A stretch of DNA of 64,000 nucleotides from Pseudomonas khorasanensis (GTDB lineage: Bacteria; Pseudomonadota; Gammaproteobacteria; Pseudomonadales; Pseudomonadaceae), in the NCBI RefSeq assembly GCF_014268505.2, contig NZ_JABWQP020000020.1, positions 1 to 64,000 of the forward strand, given 5' to 3'. The translations under genes were made by a program, and so were the position numbers. Positions 18,191-26,896 of this stretch are shown piece after piece (within the stretch, counting starts at the first letter, position 1; each line of letters opens with the position of its first letter). The notes under the pieces are model-generated. The model made no database searches. It saw nothing but the letters and a program-made list of their open reading frames with translations, and was not told where the DNA came from.

Positions 18191-19723
18191 ATGATTCTGC
18201 CTTGGCTAATCCTGATCCCCTTCATCGGCGGCCTGCTGTGCTGGATGGGTGAGCGCTTCGGCGCTACCCTCCCACGCTGGATTGCGCTGATCACCATGTC
18301 CCTGTTGCTCGCGATCGGCCTCTGGCTGTGGGCTACCGGCGACTATTCATTTGCCCCGGCGCCTGGCGCCGATCCGACCTGGGCGCTTGAGTTCAAGCAC
18401 ATCTGGATCGCGCGTTTCGGCATCAGCGTGCACCTGGCCCTCGATGGCCTGTCGCTGTTGATGATCCTGCTGACCGGTCTGCTGGGTATCCTCTCGGTCC
18501 TCTGCTCGTGGAAAGAAATTCAACGTCACGTTGGCTTCTTCCACCTGAACCTGATGTGGATCCTGGGCGGCGTTGTCGGCGTGTTCCTCGCCCTCGACCT
18601 GTTCATGTTCTTCTTCTTCTGGGAAATGATGCTGGTGCCGATGTACTTCCTCATCGCGCTCTGGGGTCACAGTTCTTCGGACGGCAAGAAAACCCGGATC
18701 TACGCAGCGACCAAGTTCTTCATCTTCACTCAGGCTTCCGGCCTGATCATGCTGGTGGCGATCCTCGGTCTGGTGCTGGTCAACTTCAACAACACCGGCG
18801 TGATCACCTTCAACTACGCCGACCTGTTGAAAACCAAGATGTCGATGACCACCGAGTACATTCTGATGCTCGGCTTCTTCATCGCCTTCGCGGTCAAGCT
18901 GCCCGTGGTGCCATTCCACTCGTGGCTGCCGGATGCCCACGCCCAGGCGCCGACCGCAGGTTCCGTCGACCTCGCCGGTATCCTGCTGAAAACCGCTGCC
19001 TACGGCCTGCTGCGTTTCGCCCTGCCGCTGTTCCCGAATGCGTCGGCCGAATTCGCGCCGATCGCCATGACCCTCGGTCTGATCGGGATCTTCTACGGCG
19101 CGTTCCTGGCGTTCGCCCAGAGCGACATCAAGCGTCTGATTGCCTTCTCTTCCGTTTCCCACATGGGCTTCGTGTTGATCGGCATTTACTCCGGCAGCCA
19201 GCTGGCCCTGCAAGGTGCAGTGATCCAGATGCTCGCGCACGGTCTGTCGGCGGCGGCGCTGTTTATCCTCAGCGGTCAGCTGTACGAGCGTCTGCATACC
19301 CGTGACATGCGTGAGATGGGCGGTCTGTGGTCGCGCATCGCTTACCTGCCGGCGATCAGCCTGTTCTTTGCAGCCGCTTCGTTGGGTCTGCCGGGCACCG
19401 GTAACTTCGTCGGCGAGTTCCTGATCCTGATCGGCTCCTTCGCCAGCGCTCCATGGATCACCGCGATTGCGACGTCCGGTCTGGTGTTCGGTTCGGTCTA
19501 CTCGCTGATCATGATCCACCGTGCCTACTTCGGTCCGTCGAAATCGGACGCGGTGCTGCACGGTATGGACGGTCGCGAACTGACCATGGTGCTGGGCCTT
19601 GCGGTATTGCTGATTTACCTGGGCGTGTATCCGCAACCGTTCCTCGACACCTCTGCCGCCACGATGCATGGCGTGCAGCAGTGGCTCGGCACCGCCTTCA
19701 CTCAACTCGCTTCGGCCCGGTAA
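18191..19723 (+). CDS. nuoM: NADH-quinone oxidoreductase subunit M
   Basis: 510-residue antiporter-like proton-pumping subunit. The conserved membrane glutamate is in FFFFWEMMLVPMYFLI, and the lysine helix is VKLPVVPFHSWLPDAHAQAP. About 14 transmembrane helices. nuoN follows 7 bp later. Confidence 0.97.
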   Translation: MILPWLILIPFIGGLLCWMGERFGATLPRWIALITMSLLLAIGLWLWATGDYSFAPAPGADPTWALEFKHIWIARFGISVHLALDGLSLLMILLTGLLGILSVLCSWKEIQRHVGFFHLNLMWILGGVVGVFLALDLFMFFFFWEMMLVPMYFLIALWGHSSSDGKKTRIYAATKFFIFTQASGLIMLVAILGLVLVNFNNTGVITFNYADLLKTKMSMTTEYILMLGFFIAFAVKLPVVPFHSWLPDAHAQAPTAGSVDLAGILLKTAAYGLLRFALPLFPNASAEFAPIAMTLGLIGIFYGAFLAFAQSDIKRLIAFSSVSHMGFVLIGIYSGSQLALQGAVIQMLAHGLSAAALFILSGQLYERLHTRDMREMGGLWSRIAYLPAISLFFAAASLGLPGTGNFVGEFLILIGSFASAPWITAIATSGLVFGSVYSLIMIHRAYFGPSKSDAVLHGMDGRELTMVLGLAVLLIYLGVYPQPFLDTSAATMHGVQQWLGTAFTQLASAR

Positions 19724-19730
19724 GAGCGCT

Positions 19731-21194
19731 ATGGAATTCACGATTCAACACTTTATTGCGCTTGCGCCACTGTTGATCACCAGCCTCACCATTATCGTGG
19801 TGATGCTGGCAATCGCCTGGCGCCGCAACCACTCGCAGACCTTCCTGATTTCGGTGGCGGGTCTGAACCTGGCCCTGCTGTCGATCCTCCCAGCCCTGAA
19901 AGTTGCGCCTCTGGCCGTGACCCCTTTGCTGCAGATCGACGCCTTTGCCTGCCTGTACATGGCGATGATCCTCGTCGCCACCCTCGCCTGCGTCACCCTC
20001 GCCCATGCCTATCTGGGCGATGGCGGTTCGGGGTACCCGGGCAATCGTGAAGAACTGTACCTGCTGATCCTGATGGCCGCCGCCGGTGGTCTGGTTCTGG
20101 TCAGCGCGCAGCACCTGGCCGGTTTGTTCATCGGTCTGGAACTGCTCTCGGTGCCGGTCTACGGTCTGGTGGCTTACGCTTTCTTCAACAAGCGTTCGCT
20201 GGAAGCCGGCATCAAGTACATGGTGCTGTCGGCGGCCGGCTCGGCGTTCCTGTTGTTCGGTATGGCCCTGCTCTATGCAGATGCCGGTTCGCTGAGCTTC
20301 GTCGGCATCGGTCAGGCCCTGGCTGCGACTGGCCTGCCTAGCCCGCTGGCGCAATTGGGCCTGGGGATGATGCTGATCGGTCTGGCGTTCAAGCTGTCGC
20401 TGGTACCGTTCCACCTGTGGACGCCGGACGTTTACGAAGGTGCACCGGCACCGGTGGCGGCATTCCTCGCCACCGCTTCGAAGGTGGCCGTGTTTGCGGT
20501 GATGGTGCGTCTGTTCCAGATCTCCCCGGCGGCCAGCAGCGGCGTACTGAGTGACGTGCTGAGCGTCATCGCGGTCGCCTCGATCCTGTTCGGTAACCTG
20601 CTGGCCCTGACCCAGAGCAACCTCAAGCGTCTGCTCGGTTATTCGTCCATCGCGCACTTCGGCTACCTGCTGATCGCGTTGGTAGCGAGCAAGGGTCTGG
20701 CGGTGGAAGCCATCGGCGTCTACCTGGTCACTTACGTGATCACCAGCCTCGGCGCGTTCGGCGTGATTACCCTGATGTCCTCGCCGTACAACGGCCGCGA
20801 CGCCGACGCCCTGTACGAATATCGCGGCCTGTTCTGGCGTCGCCCGTACCTGACCGCCGTGCTGACCGTGATGATGCTGTCCCTGGCCGGCATCCCGCTG
20901 ACCGCCGGCTTCATCGGCAAGTTCTACATCATCGCCAGCGGTGTCGAGTCGCATCAATGGTGGCTGGTGGGTGCACTGGTACTGGGCAGCGCGATCGGCG
21001 TGTTCTACTACCTGCGCGTGATGGTTACCCTGTACCTGATCGAGCCGAACCTGCGTCGCCACGACGCCCAGTTGCACTGGGAACAGAAGGCAGGCGGCGT
21101 GATGCTGCTGGCCATCGCCCTGGTCGCGTTCTTCCTGGGTGTTTACCCGCAGCCATTGCTGGTGCTGGTACAGCAGGCAGGTCTGGCGGGCTGA
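19731..21194 (+). CDS. nuoN: NADH-quinone oxidoreductase subunit N
   Basis: 487-residue third antiporter-like subunit; last gene of the operon. Start chosen at ATG 19731 (MEFTIQHFIALAPLL), which matches the family length; upstream in-frame codons reach back into nuoM. The conserved segments LELLSVPVYGLVAYAF and FKLSLVPFHLWTPDVYEGAP carry the glutamate and lysine of the proton channel. A strong terminator follows. Confidence 0.97.
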   Translation: MEFTIQHFIALAPLLITSLTIIVVMLAIAWRRNHSQTFLISVAGLNLALLSILPALKVAPLAVTPLLQIDAFACLYMAMILVATLACVTLAHAYLGDGGSGYPGNREELYLLILMAAAGGLVLVSAQHLAGLFIGLELLSVPVYGLVAYAFFNKRSLEAGIKYMVLSAAGSAFLLFGMALLYADAGSLSFVGIGQALAATGLPSPLAQLGLGMMLIGLAFKLSLVPFHLWTPDVYEGAPAPVAAFLATASKVAVFAVMVRLFQISPAASSGVLSDVLSVIAVASILFGNLLALTQSNLKRLLGYSSIAHFGYLLIALVASKGLAVEAIGVYLVTYVITSLGAFGVITLMSSPYNGRDADALYEYRGLFWRRPYLTAVLTVMMLSLAGIPLTAGFIGKFYIIASGVESHQWWLVGALVLGSAIGVFYYLRVMVTLYLIEPNLRRHDAQLHWEQKAGGVMLLAIALVAFFLGVYPQPLLVLVQQAGLAG

Positions 21195-21222
21195 TCGCTC
21201 GACTGGATTGAGCTGCAAATGC

Positions 21223-21248
21223 AAACGGCACCTTCGGGTGCCGTTTTT
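21223..21248 (+). terminator. Terminator of the nuo operon
   Basis: 10-bp stem AAACGGCACC / GGTGCCGTTT with a UUCG tetraloop and a run of T, 28 bp after nuoN. It closes the 15-kb operon. Confidence 0.93.
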
Positions 21249-21437
21249 GTTTTTGTGGGATCTTTTACTGATGCCCTGCCCTCCCTGCTGAAAGCCCAGA
21301 AAGCTCCCGCTCAATTATCGGTTTCGTCCTACAGCCCGCATCCGGCTGTTGGAGCTATCGTGTATGTGTGGGGCAAAGCGAAAACTTAAAGACATATTAA
21401 AAGTACTTGCCGACCAACAGGGCACAAGGAAACCATA

Positions 21438-22295
21438 TTGAACACTGAAAACATCCACGCCACATATGAAAAAATGTATATATACGAAGAAGAGATAAAA
21501 AACAGCATCTCGATAAAAACTCAAATAATTTTTACTGCGATATTTGCGCTAGCTTCTGCAACCATTTACCTAGCTCGTTTTTTGGATTTCACCTTCAGCC
21601 CCGAAATTGCATATATCATTTCTTTCCTCATAACTTTAACCCTGACAATCTCAGCCATCTCTACATACTTCAACTTCAGAGCCTTTAGCGGATCTGAATT
21701 TAACAGAATGCCATACGCACAAAAAATAAAAGAATATTACGACAACCAAACACGATACAACATTGAACTTGTAAAATATAACTTACAGGTGTCGCAGCAC
21801 GAACAAATACCTTTGATCGATCCTGACAAAGAAACTGCAAGCTTCATTTCAAACACCTACATCAGTTGCTCCACACACAATGCTTTAGTCAATGAAGAGC
21901 GATCACGGTGGGTCTTCAAATCCATCTCAACTTTTCTTATGGCCTGCATCCCTCTCGCTATCGGTAGCTTGCTGTTTGTGCTTTATGACATGGATACCTC
22001 CTCGCCTAGGAAAAATTTTGCAATAAAAGATACGTACGTGGGCGATCAAATATCCGACTTGAAAAAGCAGTTGCTGAATGACTCAAAAGCCGAAGGCGTA
22101 GCAGATCTGAAAAAAAGGACTATAATCCTTGAAAATATACTTCTTGAAAAAGGGGCAGGAAAATTGAGCGAATCCAATAAACCAACATCAACTGAAACAA
22201 AACCTTTGCCCCAAGCTCCTGTCAAACCGACTGCTCCATCTTCCAGAAGAACGTACGATGACGTTAACGGCGGCGCCAATAGGGATCAGAAATGA
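21438..22295 (+). CDS. Unrecognised three-helix membrane protein in an AT-rich islet
   Basis: 285 residues, not recognised. The start is a TTG at 21438 preceded by AAGGA 7 bp upstream; the next in-frame ATG is codon 13. Predicted transmembrane helices at about 27-48, 57-79 and 163-184 enclose a soluble helical segment (80-160). The C-terminal 100 residues are charged, then proline-rich (KPLPQAPVKPTAPSSRR). Base composition is clearly AT-richer, with many AAA/ATA codons, than the GC-rich flanks, which suggests recent transfer. The stop overlaps the start of a 46-residue proline-rich peptide gene. The two-helix hairpin at the N-terminus recalls 2TM effector families such as SLATT, but no signature supports that. 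Confidence 0.7.
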   Translation: MNTENIHATYEKMYIYEEEIKNSISIKTQIIFTAIFALASATIYLARFLDFTFSPEIAYIISFLITLTLTISAISTYFNFRAFSGSEFNRMPYAQKIKEYYDNQTRYNIELVKYNLQVSQHEQIPLIDPDKETASFISNTYISCSTHNALVNEERSRWVFKSISTFLMACIPLAIGSLLFVLYDMDTSSPRKNFAIKDTYVGDQISDLKKQLLNDSKAEGVADLKKRTIILENILLEKGAGKLSESNKPTSTETKPLPQAPVKPTAPSSRRTYDDVNGGANRDQK

Positions 22296-22432
22296 AAGCT
22301 ACTAATGATCGGCCTAAGCCACAAAATTCGACAAGACCTACACCACCAGAGAAACCTCCTGCACCGGTCGTACGTCGTATCGTTAACGAAAAGGTTATCA
22401 ATAGAAAAGAGATAGCTTTAGAGAACAGATGA
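22292..22432 (+). CDS. 46-residue proline-rich peptide, overlapping the upstream membrane gene
   Basis: A short gene starting at ATG 22292 inside the stop of the membrane protein (ATGA overlap) and ending TGA 22432. The N-terminal half is proline-rich and basic (RPKPQN, TRPTPPEKPPAP). The C-terminal half is charged and probably helical (VVRRIVNEKVINRKEIALENR region). The tail of the upstream protein is also proline-rich. The strict overlap and shared AT-rich composition argue for a real two-gene unit. Function unknown. Confidence 0.55.
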   Translation: MKATNDRPKPQNSTRPTPPEKPPAPVVRRIVNEKVINRKEIALENR

Positions 22433-22475
22433 CAACGCAACTAGAGCATTCTTATCCTCTCAGAAAATATACAAA

Positions 22476-22501
22476 AAGGCGGCACCCTAAGGTGCCGCCT
22501 T
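22476..22501 (+). terminator. Hairpin terminator-like structure after the islet gene pair
   Basis: 11-bp perfect stem (AAGGCGGCACC / GGTGCCGCCTT, loop CTAA) preceded by AAA and followed by TTGG. Probable transcription end of the two-gene unit. Confidence 0.7.
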
Positions 22502-22621
22502 GGCGCTTGTAGGATTCAATATCAGAAGACTGCGGCAGCGCGTTGTGATGATCGCTGGCTACGCATTTCTGATCTTCACATCCTCACCTTTTTAAGAATT
22601 TTGCCTGCAAAGCGGTGAACA

Positions 22622-22879
22622 ATGGCTGACATTTTGCAGAAGGTAATTGCGGATAAATCTGAGGATCACCTATCAAGCGGAGATCCACGAGCCATGAAGC
22701 GAAATATCCTTTCAGAGTTTTCGGATGGTTTAGGCAAATTGACTGAACGACGCCAAAGAGAAATGACCAAGGAGAAACCGCGGGTAAAAAGGATCGGTTT
22801 AATGAAGGGAAAACACACAACCCCCGTTGACTTTGATGCCCCACTCCCTGACGTCTTGCTGGACTCCTTCGAAAGCTAA
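22622..22879 (+). CDS. Orphan antitoxin-like small protein
   Basis: 85 residues. The C-terminal third (IGLMKGKHTTPVDFDAPLPD then VLLDSFES) closely resembles the toxin-wrapping tail of Phd/VapB-type antitoxins (GxxKGK....DFDAPLPDxVLxxFE). The N-terminal part does not show the usual Phd/YefM or AbrB DNA-binding fold. No PIN-domain or other toxin gene adjoins it; a REPIN follows. It is likely a remnant or divergent antitoxin. The ribosome site is weak. Expression is uncertain. Confidence 0.5.
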   Translation: MADILQKVIADKSEDHLSSGDPRAMKRNILSEFSDGLGKLTERRQREMTKEKPRVKRIGLMKGKHTTPVDFDAPLPDVLLDSFES

Positions 22880-22980
22880 AGCTACCGGTGGTTTCTCAAT
22901 CCGTCATTTCTACAGCTATCCCACTTGGAGGTGAACCTGCCCGCAATGACGTCATGTCAGTTGAAAATGCGTTGGCTGGC

Positions 22981-23087
22981 CCACCGCTATCGCGAGCAGG
23001 CTCACTCCTACAGTGGTCTCGTGTGCTGCCGGGTTTTGGAGCACCACCGCTCTAATGTGGGAGCGAGCCCGCTCGCGATAGCGGTGG
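22981..23087. repeat. REPIN, GAGCAGGCTCGCTCCCACA family, divergent copy
   Basis: Outer arms CCACCGCTATCGCGAGC (22981-22997) and its exact complement (23071-23087) flank two REP cores. The forward core differs from consensus (CTCACTCCTACA). Confidence 0.88.
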
Positions 23088-23097
23088 ATCAGACAGC

Positions 23098-23125
23098 AAA
23101 AAAAACGGCACCTTCCGGTGCCGTT
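23098..23125 (-). terminator. Terminator of the glycerol-type ABC operon
   Basis: Stem AACGGCACC / GGTGCCGTT (9 bp, loop TTCC). The A-run at 23098-23105 reads as eight T on the minus strand, 21 bp after the glpV-like stop. Confidence 0.9.
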
Positions 23126-23145
23126 CGCTTCTCACATCTCCAACA

Positions 23146-24888
23146 TCACTTACGCGCATCCGCCCAAGATTTCAGCAGTTCGTTGTAGCTCACCGTCTCG
23201 CCTTTCGGCTTCTCGTTGGCCAGTTTAGGCTTCGGTGCGCCCGGTTGATCGAACCAGTATTGCGCGTCGCGTTCCGGGTTCATTTTCGGCGCGCAGGTGG
23301 CCTGGGCCTTGGAGCGTTCGAGGCGTTCCATGATCCGGTCCTGATCCTTGGCCAGGCCGTCCAGCGCCTGCTGCGGGGTTTTCTCGCCGCTGGCCGCTTC
23401 GGCGATGTGGCTCCACCACAGTTGCGCCAGACGCGGATAGTCCGGCACGTTGGTTCCGGTCGGGGTCCATTGCACCCGGGCCGGACTGCGGTAGAACTCG
23501 ACCAGACCGCCAAGCTTCGGCGCCAGATCGGTCATCGCCTGCGAGTTGATGTCCGACTCGCGAATCGGCGTCAGGCCGACGATGGTCTTCTTCAGCGATA
23601 CGGTTTTCGAGGTGACGAACTGCGCGTACAGCCATGCCGCCAGTTTCTGTTTCTCAGGCGTGGATTTCATGAACGTCCATGCGCCCACGTCCTGGTAGCC
23701 GAGTTTCATGCCCTCTTCCCAATACGGGCCGCGCGGCGATGGCGCCATGCGCCATTTCGGCGTGCCGTCGGCGTTGACCACCGGCAGGCCCGGTTTGGTC
23801 ATGTCGGCGGTGAAGGCGGTGTACCAGAAGATCTGCTGGGCGATGTTGCCTTGGGACGGCACCGGGCCGGACTCGGAGAAGGTCATGCCTGCGGCTTCCG
23901 GTGGCGCGTACTTTTTCAGCCAGTCGACATATTTGGTGGTGGCAAAAACGGCGGCCGGGCCGTTGGTGTCGCCGCCGCGGGTCACGCTGGAGCCGACCGG
24001 GTGGCAATCCTCGACGCGGATGCCCCACTCATCCACTGGCAAACCGTTGGGAATGCCTTTGTCGCCACCGCCAGCCATGGAGAACCAGGCATCGGTGAAG
24101 CGCCAGCCCAGCGACGGGTCTTTCTTGCCGTAGTCCATGTGCCCGAAGACGCGTTTGCCGTCGATTTCCTTGACGTCTTCGCTGAAGAATTTGGCGATGT
24201 CCTCATACGCCGACCAGTTCACCGGCACGCCCAATTCGTAGCCGTACTTTTCCTTGAACTTCGCTTTCAGGTCCGCGCGCTCGAACCAGTCGGCGCGGAA
24301 CCAGTACAGGTTGGCAAACTGCTGGTCGGGCAGCTGATAGACCTTGCCGTCCGGCGCGGTGGTGAACGAGATGCCAATAAAGTCCTTGAGGTCGAGGGTC
24401 GGCGAAGTGAAGTTCTTGCCTTCGTTGGCCATCAGGTCGGTGATCGACTCGGTCTTGCCGTAGCGAAAGTGCGTACCGATCAGGTCCGAGTCGTTGACCC
24501 AGCCGTCGTAGATGTTCTTGTCCGACTGCATCACCGTCTGCATTTTCTCGACCACGTCGCCTTCCTGCAGCAGGTCGTGGGTGAGCTTGATACCGGTGAT
24601 TTCGCTGAAGGCCTTGGCCAGCACCTTCGACTCGTATTCGTGGGTGGTCAGGGTTTCGGAAACGACCTTGATGTCCATGCCGCGAAACGGCTCGGCGGCC
24701 TTGATGAACCACTTCAATTCTTCGAGCTGCTGTTCGGCCGTCAGGGTCGAGGGCTTGAACTCGCTGCCGATCCATTTTTTCGCAGCATCTTCGTAGGCGT
24801 CGGCCCAGGCAGATGCGCTCAAACCGCTGAGTGCCAGCATGGCTGCCAATGAAATGCTATGTCGCAGCTTATTGTTTTTATCGAACAT
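23146..24888 (-). CDS. glpV: Periplasmic solute-binding protein of a glycerol-type ABC importer
   Basis: 580-residue family-1 extracellular solute-binding protein with a signal peptide (about 1-29, SASAWA/DAYED). It is longer than typical sugar binders (about 420 aa), as in the GlpV group. Last gene of a minus-strand operon whose order (ATPase, ATPase, permease, permease, small membrane protein, binding protein) equals the rhizobial glpSTPQUV glycerol transporter. The glycerol assignment rests on that order and on overall likeness. A polyol or sugar substrate is the alternative. Near-consensus sigma-54 signals upstream of the first gene suggest inducible expression. Confidence 0.8.
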   Translation of the reverse strand: MFDKNNKLRHSISLAAMLALSGLSASAWADAYEDAAKKWIGSEFKPSTLTAEQQLEELKWFIKAAEPFRGMDIKVVSETLTTHEYESKVLAKAFSEITGIKLTHDLLQEGDVVEKMQTVMQSDKNIYDGWVNDSDLIGTHFRYGKTESITDLMANEGKNFTSPTLDLKDFIGISFTTAPDGKVYQLPDQQFANLYWFRADWFERADLKAKFKEKYGYELGVPVNWSAYEDIAKFFSEDVKEIDGKRVFGHMDYGKKDPSLGWRFTDAWFSMAGGGDKGIPNGLPVDEWGIRVEDCHPVGSSVTRGGDTNGPAAVFATTKYVDWLKKYAPPEAAGMTFSESGPVPSQGNIAQQIFWYTAFTADMTKPGLPVVNADGTPKWRMAPSPRGPYWEEGMKLGYQDVGAWTFMKSTPEKQKLAAWLYAQFVTSKTVSLKKTIVGLTPIRESDINSQAMTDLAPKLGGLVEFYRSPARVQWTPTGTNVPDYPRLAQLWWSHIAEAASGEKTPQQALDGLAKDQDRIMERLERSKAQATCAPKMNPERDAQYWFDQPGAPKPKLANEKPKGETVSYNELLKSWADARK

Positions 24889-24936
24889 AGAGACCTCCTG
24901 TTTAAGTTGTGGAGCCGCGTTTGCCGAACGATTCGA

Positions 24937-25212
24937 CTAGCCCCAACGCATCACTGCCAACAGCCACACCAGGGACAACGCGGACGCGACCCAGATGCTC
25001 CAGTCGGTGACGCCGATTACCAGCAGATGCAGGTAGGCGCTGCCGAGAAGACCGATAAACAAGCGATCGCCACGGGTGGTGGCAATCGGCAGAAAACCTC
25101 GCCGCAGGATGCTCGGCGAGCGCAATTCCCAAGTGGTCATGCCCACCAGGATCAAACCGATACCGATGAAGAATGCCGCAGTCGGGGTGGTCCAGCTCAT
25201 CCATTCCATCAT
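24937..25212 (-). CDS. glpU: Small DUF2160-type membrane protein of the ABC operon
   Basis: 91 residues from the ATG at 25212 (MMEWMSWTTPTAAFF). Three predicted transmembrane helices (about 12-30, 50-66, 70-88). It lies 7 bp after the second permease and before the binding protein, the place of glpU in rhizobial glpSTPQUV operons. The role is unknown; an accessory part of the transporter is inferred from location. A longer frame reaching 25266 overlaps the permease and is not needed. Confidence 0.78.
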   Translation of the reverse strand: MMEWMSWTTPTAAFFIGIGLILVGMTTWELRSPSILRRGFLPIATTRGDRLFIGLLGSAYLHLLVIGVTDWSIWVASALSLVWLLAVMRWG

Positions 25213-25219
25213 CGACTCC

Positions 25220-26020
25220 TCAGACCCGGCCCAGGGCAAAGCCCTTGGCCACGTGGTTGCGAACAAACCAGATCACCAGCATGCCCGGCAGTATGGTCAA
25301 CACCCCCGCTGCTGCCAGCACGCCCCAATCGATACCCGAAGCTGATACCGTGCGCGTCATCACCGCTGCGATCGGCTTGGCGTTGACCGAGGTCAGCGTG
25401 CGCGCCAGCAGCAGTTCGACCCAGGAAAACATGAAGCAGAAAAACGCCGTCACACCGATACCGGAACCGATCAGCGGGATGAAAATCTTCACGAAGAACT
25501 TGGGGAAACTGTAGCCATCAATGTAGGCCGTTTCGTCGATCTCCTTGGGCACGCCCGACATGAAGCCTTCGAGGATCCACACCGCCAGCGGCACGTTGAA
25601 CAGGCAGTGGGCCAAGGCCACGGCAATGTGCGTGTCGAACAGGCCGATCGACGAATACAACTGGAAGAACGGCAGTAAAAACACCGCTGGCGGCGCCATG
25701 CGATTGGTCAGCAGCCAGAAAAACAGGTGCTTGTCACCGAGGAAACGATAGCGCGAAAACGCGTAAGCCGCCGGTAACGCCACGCTCAGGGAAATCACCG
25801 TGTTCAGGCTCACGTAATACAGTGAGTTCAGATAGCCGGTGTACCAACTCGGATCGGTGAAGATCACCTTGTAGTTCGCCAGCGTGAAATCCTGTGGGAA
25901 AAGCGTCAGGCCGCCGAGGATTTCGGTGTTGCTCTTGAAGGACATGTTCAGCAGCCAGTAAATCGGCACCAGCAGGAACAGGATGTAGACCAGCAACGGA
26001 ATAAGCTTCTTTTTGCTCAT
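25220..26020 (-). CDS. glpQ: ABC importer permease, MalG type
   Basis: 266 residues, six predicted transmembrane helices. The EAA loop that contacts the ATPases is seen as PKEIDETAYIDGYSFPKFF (about 157-175). Partner of the upstream MalF-type permease, 9 bp away. The name follows rhizobial glpQ and is not the E. coli glycerophosphodiesterase. Confidence 0.85.
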   Translation of the reverse strand: MSKKKLIPLLVYILFLLVPIYWLLNMSFKSNTEILGGLTLFPQDFTLANYKVIFTDPSWYTGYLNSLYYVSLNTVISLSVALPAAYAFSRYRFLGDKHLFFWLLTNRMAPPAVFLLPFFQLYSSIGLFDTHIAVALAHCLFNVPLAVWILEGFMSGVPKEIDETAYIDGYSFPKFFVKIFIPLIGSGIGVTAFFCFMFSWVELLLARTLTSVNAKPIAAVMTRTVSASGIDWGVLAAAGVLTILPGMLVIWFVRNHVAKGFALGRV

Positions 26021-26029
26021 GGCCGGGCC

Positions 26030-26896
26030 TCAGCGGTTGGCGTCGGAGTGCGTCATGGCGGTATAGAACAGCCAGGACACCAACAGGATGATCAGGAAGT
26101 ACACCAGCGAGAATGCCGCTGCCGGACCCAGGTCGAATTGGCCTACAGCCATCTGGGTCAACGTCTGACTCAGGAATGTCGTGGCGTTGCCCGGCCCCCC
26201 ACCGGTGAGCACGAACGGCTCGGTGTAGATCATGAAACTGTCCATGAAGCGCAACATCACCGCGATCAGCAGCACGCTTTTCAGCTTGGGCAATTGAATG
26301 TGCCGGAACACTGCCCAGGCCGAAGCGCGGTCGATTCGCGCCGCCTGGTAATACACATCGGGAATCGCGCGCAATCCGGAGAAACACAGCAGCGCGACCA
26401 GCGAAGTCCAGTGCCAGACGTCCATCACCAGCACGGTGACCCACGCGTCCATGGTGTTGGCCGCATAGTTGTAGCTGATGCCCATCGCGTTAAGACTGGA
26501 ACCGAGCAGACCGATGTCGGCGCGGCCGAAAATCTGCCAGATCGTGCCGACCACGTTCCACGGAATCAGCAGCGGGATCGCCAGAATGATCAGCACCACC
26601 GAGGACCAACGGCCCTTGGTCGGCATGGTCAGGGCGACGGCGATACCCAGCGGGATTTCTATCAGCAATACGCAGGCCGAATAGATGAACTGACGCAGCA
26701 AAGAGTCGTGCAAGCGTGGGTCGAGCAGCACTTGCCTGTACCAGTCGGCGCCGACGAAGTAGCGGCTGGACTGGTCAAAGATGTCCTGCACCGAATAGTT
26801 GACCACGGTCATCATCGGGATCACCGCACTGAATGCCACCAGCAGAAACACCGGCAGTACCAGCCACCAGGCTTTGTTGTTCTGCACCTTGTTCAT
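26030..26896 (-). CDS. glpP: ABC importer permease, MalF type
   Basis: 288 residues, six predicted transmembrane helices. The EAA-like loop is IPDVYYQAARIDRASAWAVF (about 190-209). Its start overlaps the stop of the second ATPase gene (4 bp), so they are coupled. It forms the membrane channel with the MalG-type partner. Confidence 0.85.
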   Translation of the reverse strand: MNKVQNNKAWWLVLPVFLLVAFSAVIPMMTVVNYSVQDIFDQSSRYFVGADWYRQVLLDPRLHDSLLRQFIYSACVLLIEIPLGIAVALTMPTKGRWSSVVLIILAIPLLIPWNVVGTIWQIFGRADIGLLGSSLNAMGISYNYAANTMDAWVTVLVMDVWHWTSLVALLCFSGLRAIPDVYYQAARIDRASAWAVFRHIQLPKLKSVLLIAVMLRFMDSFMIYTEPFVLTGGGPGNATTFLSQTLTQMAVGQFDLGPAAAFSLVYFLIILLVSWLFYTAMTHSDANR

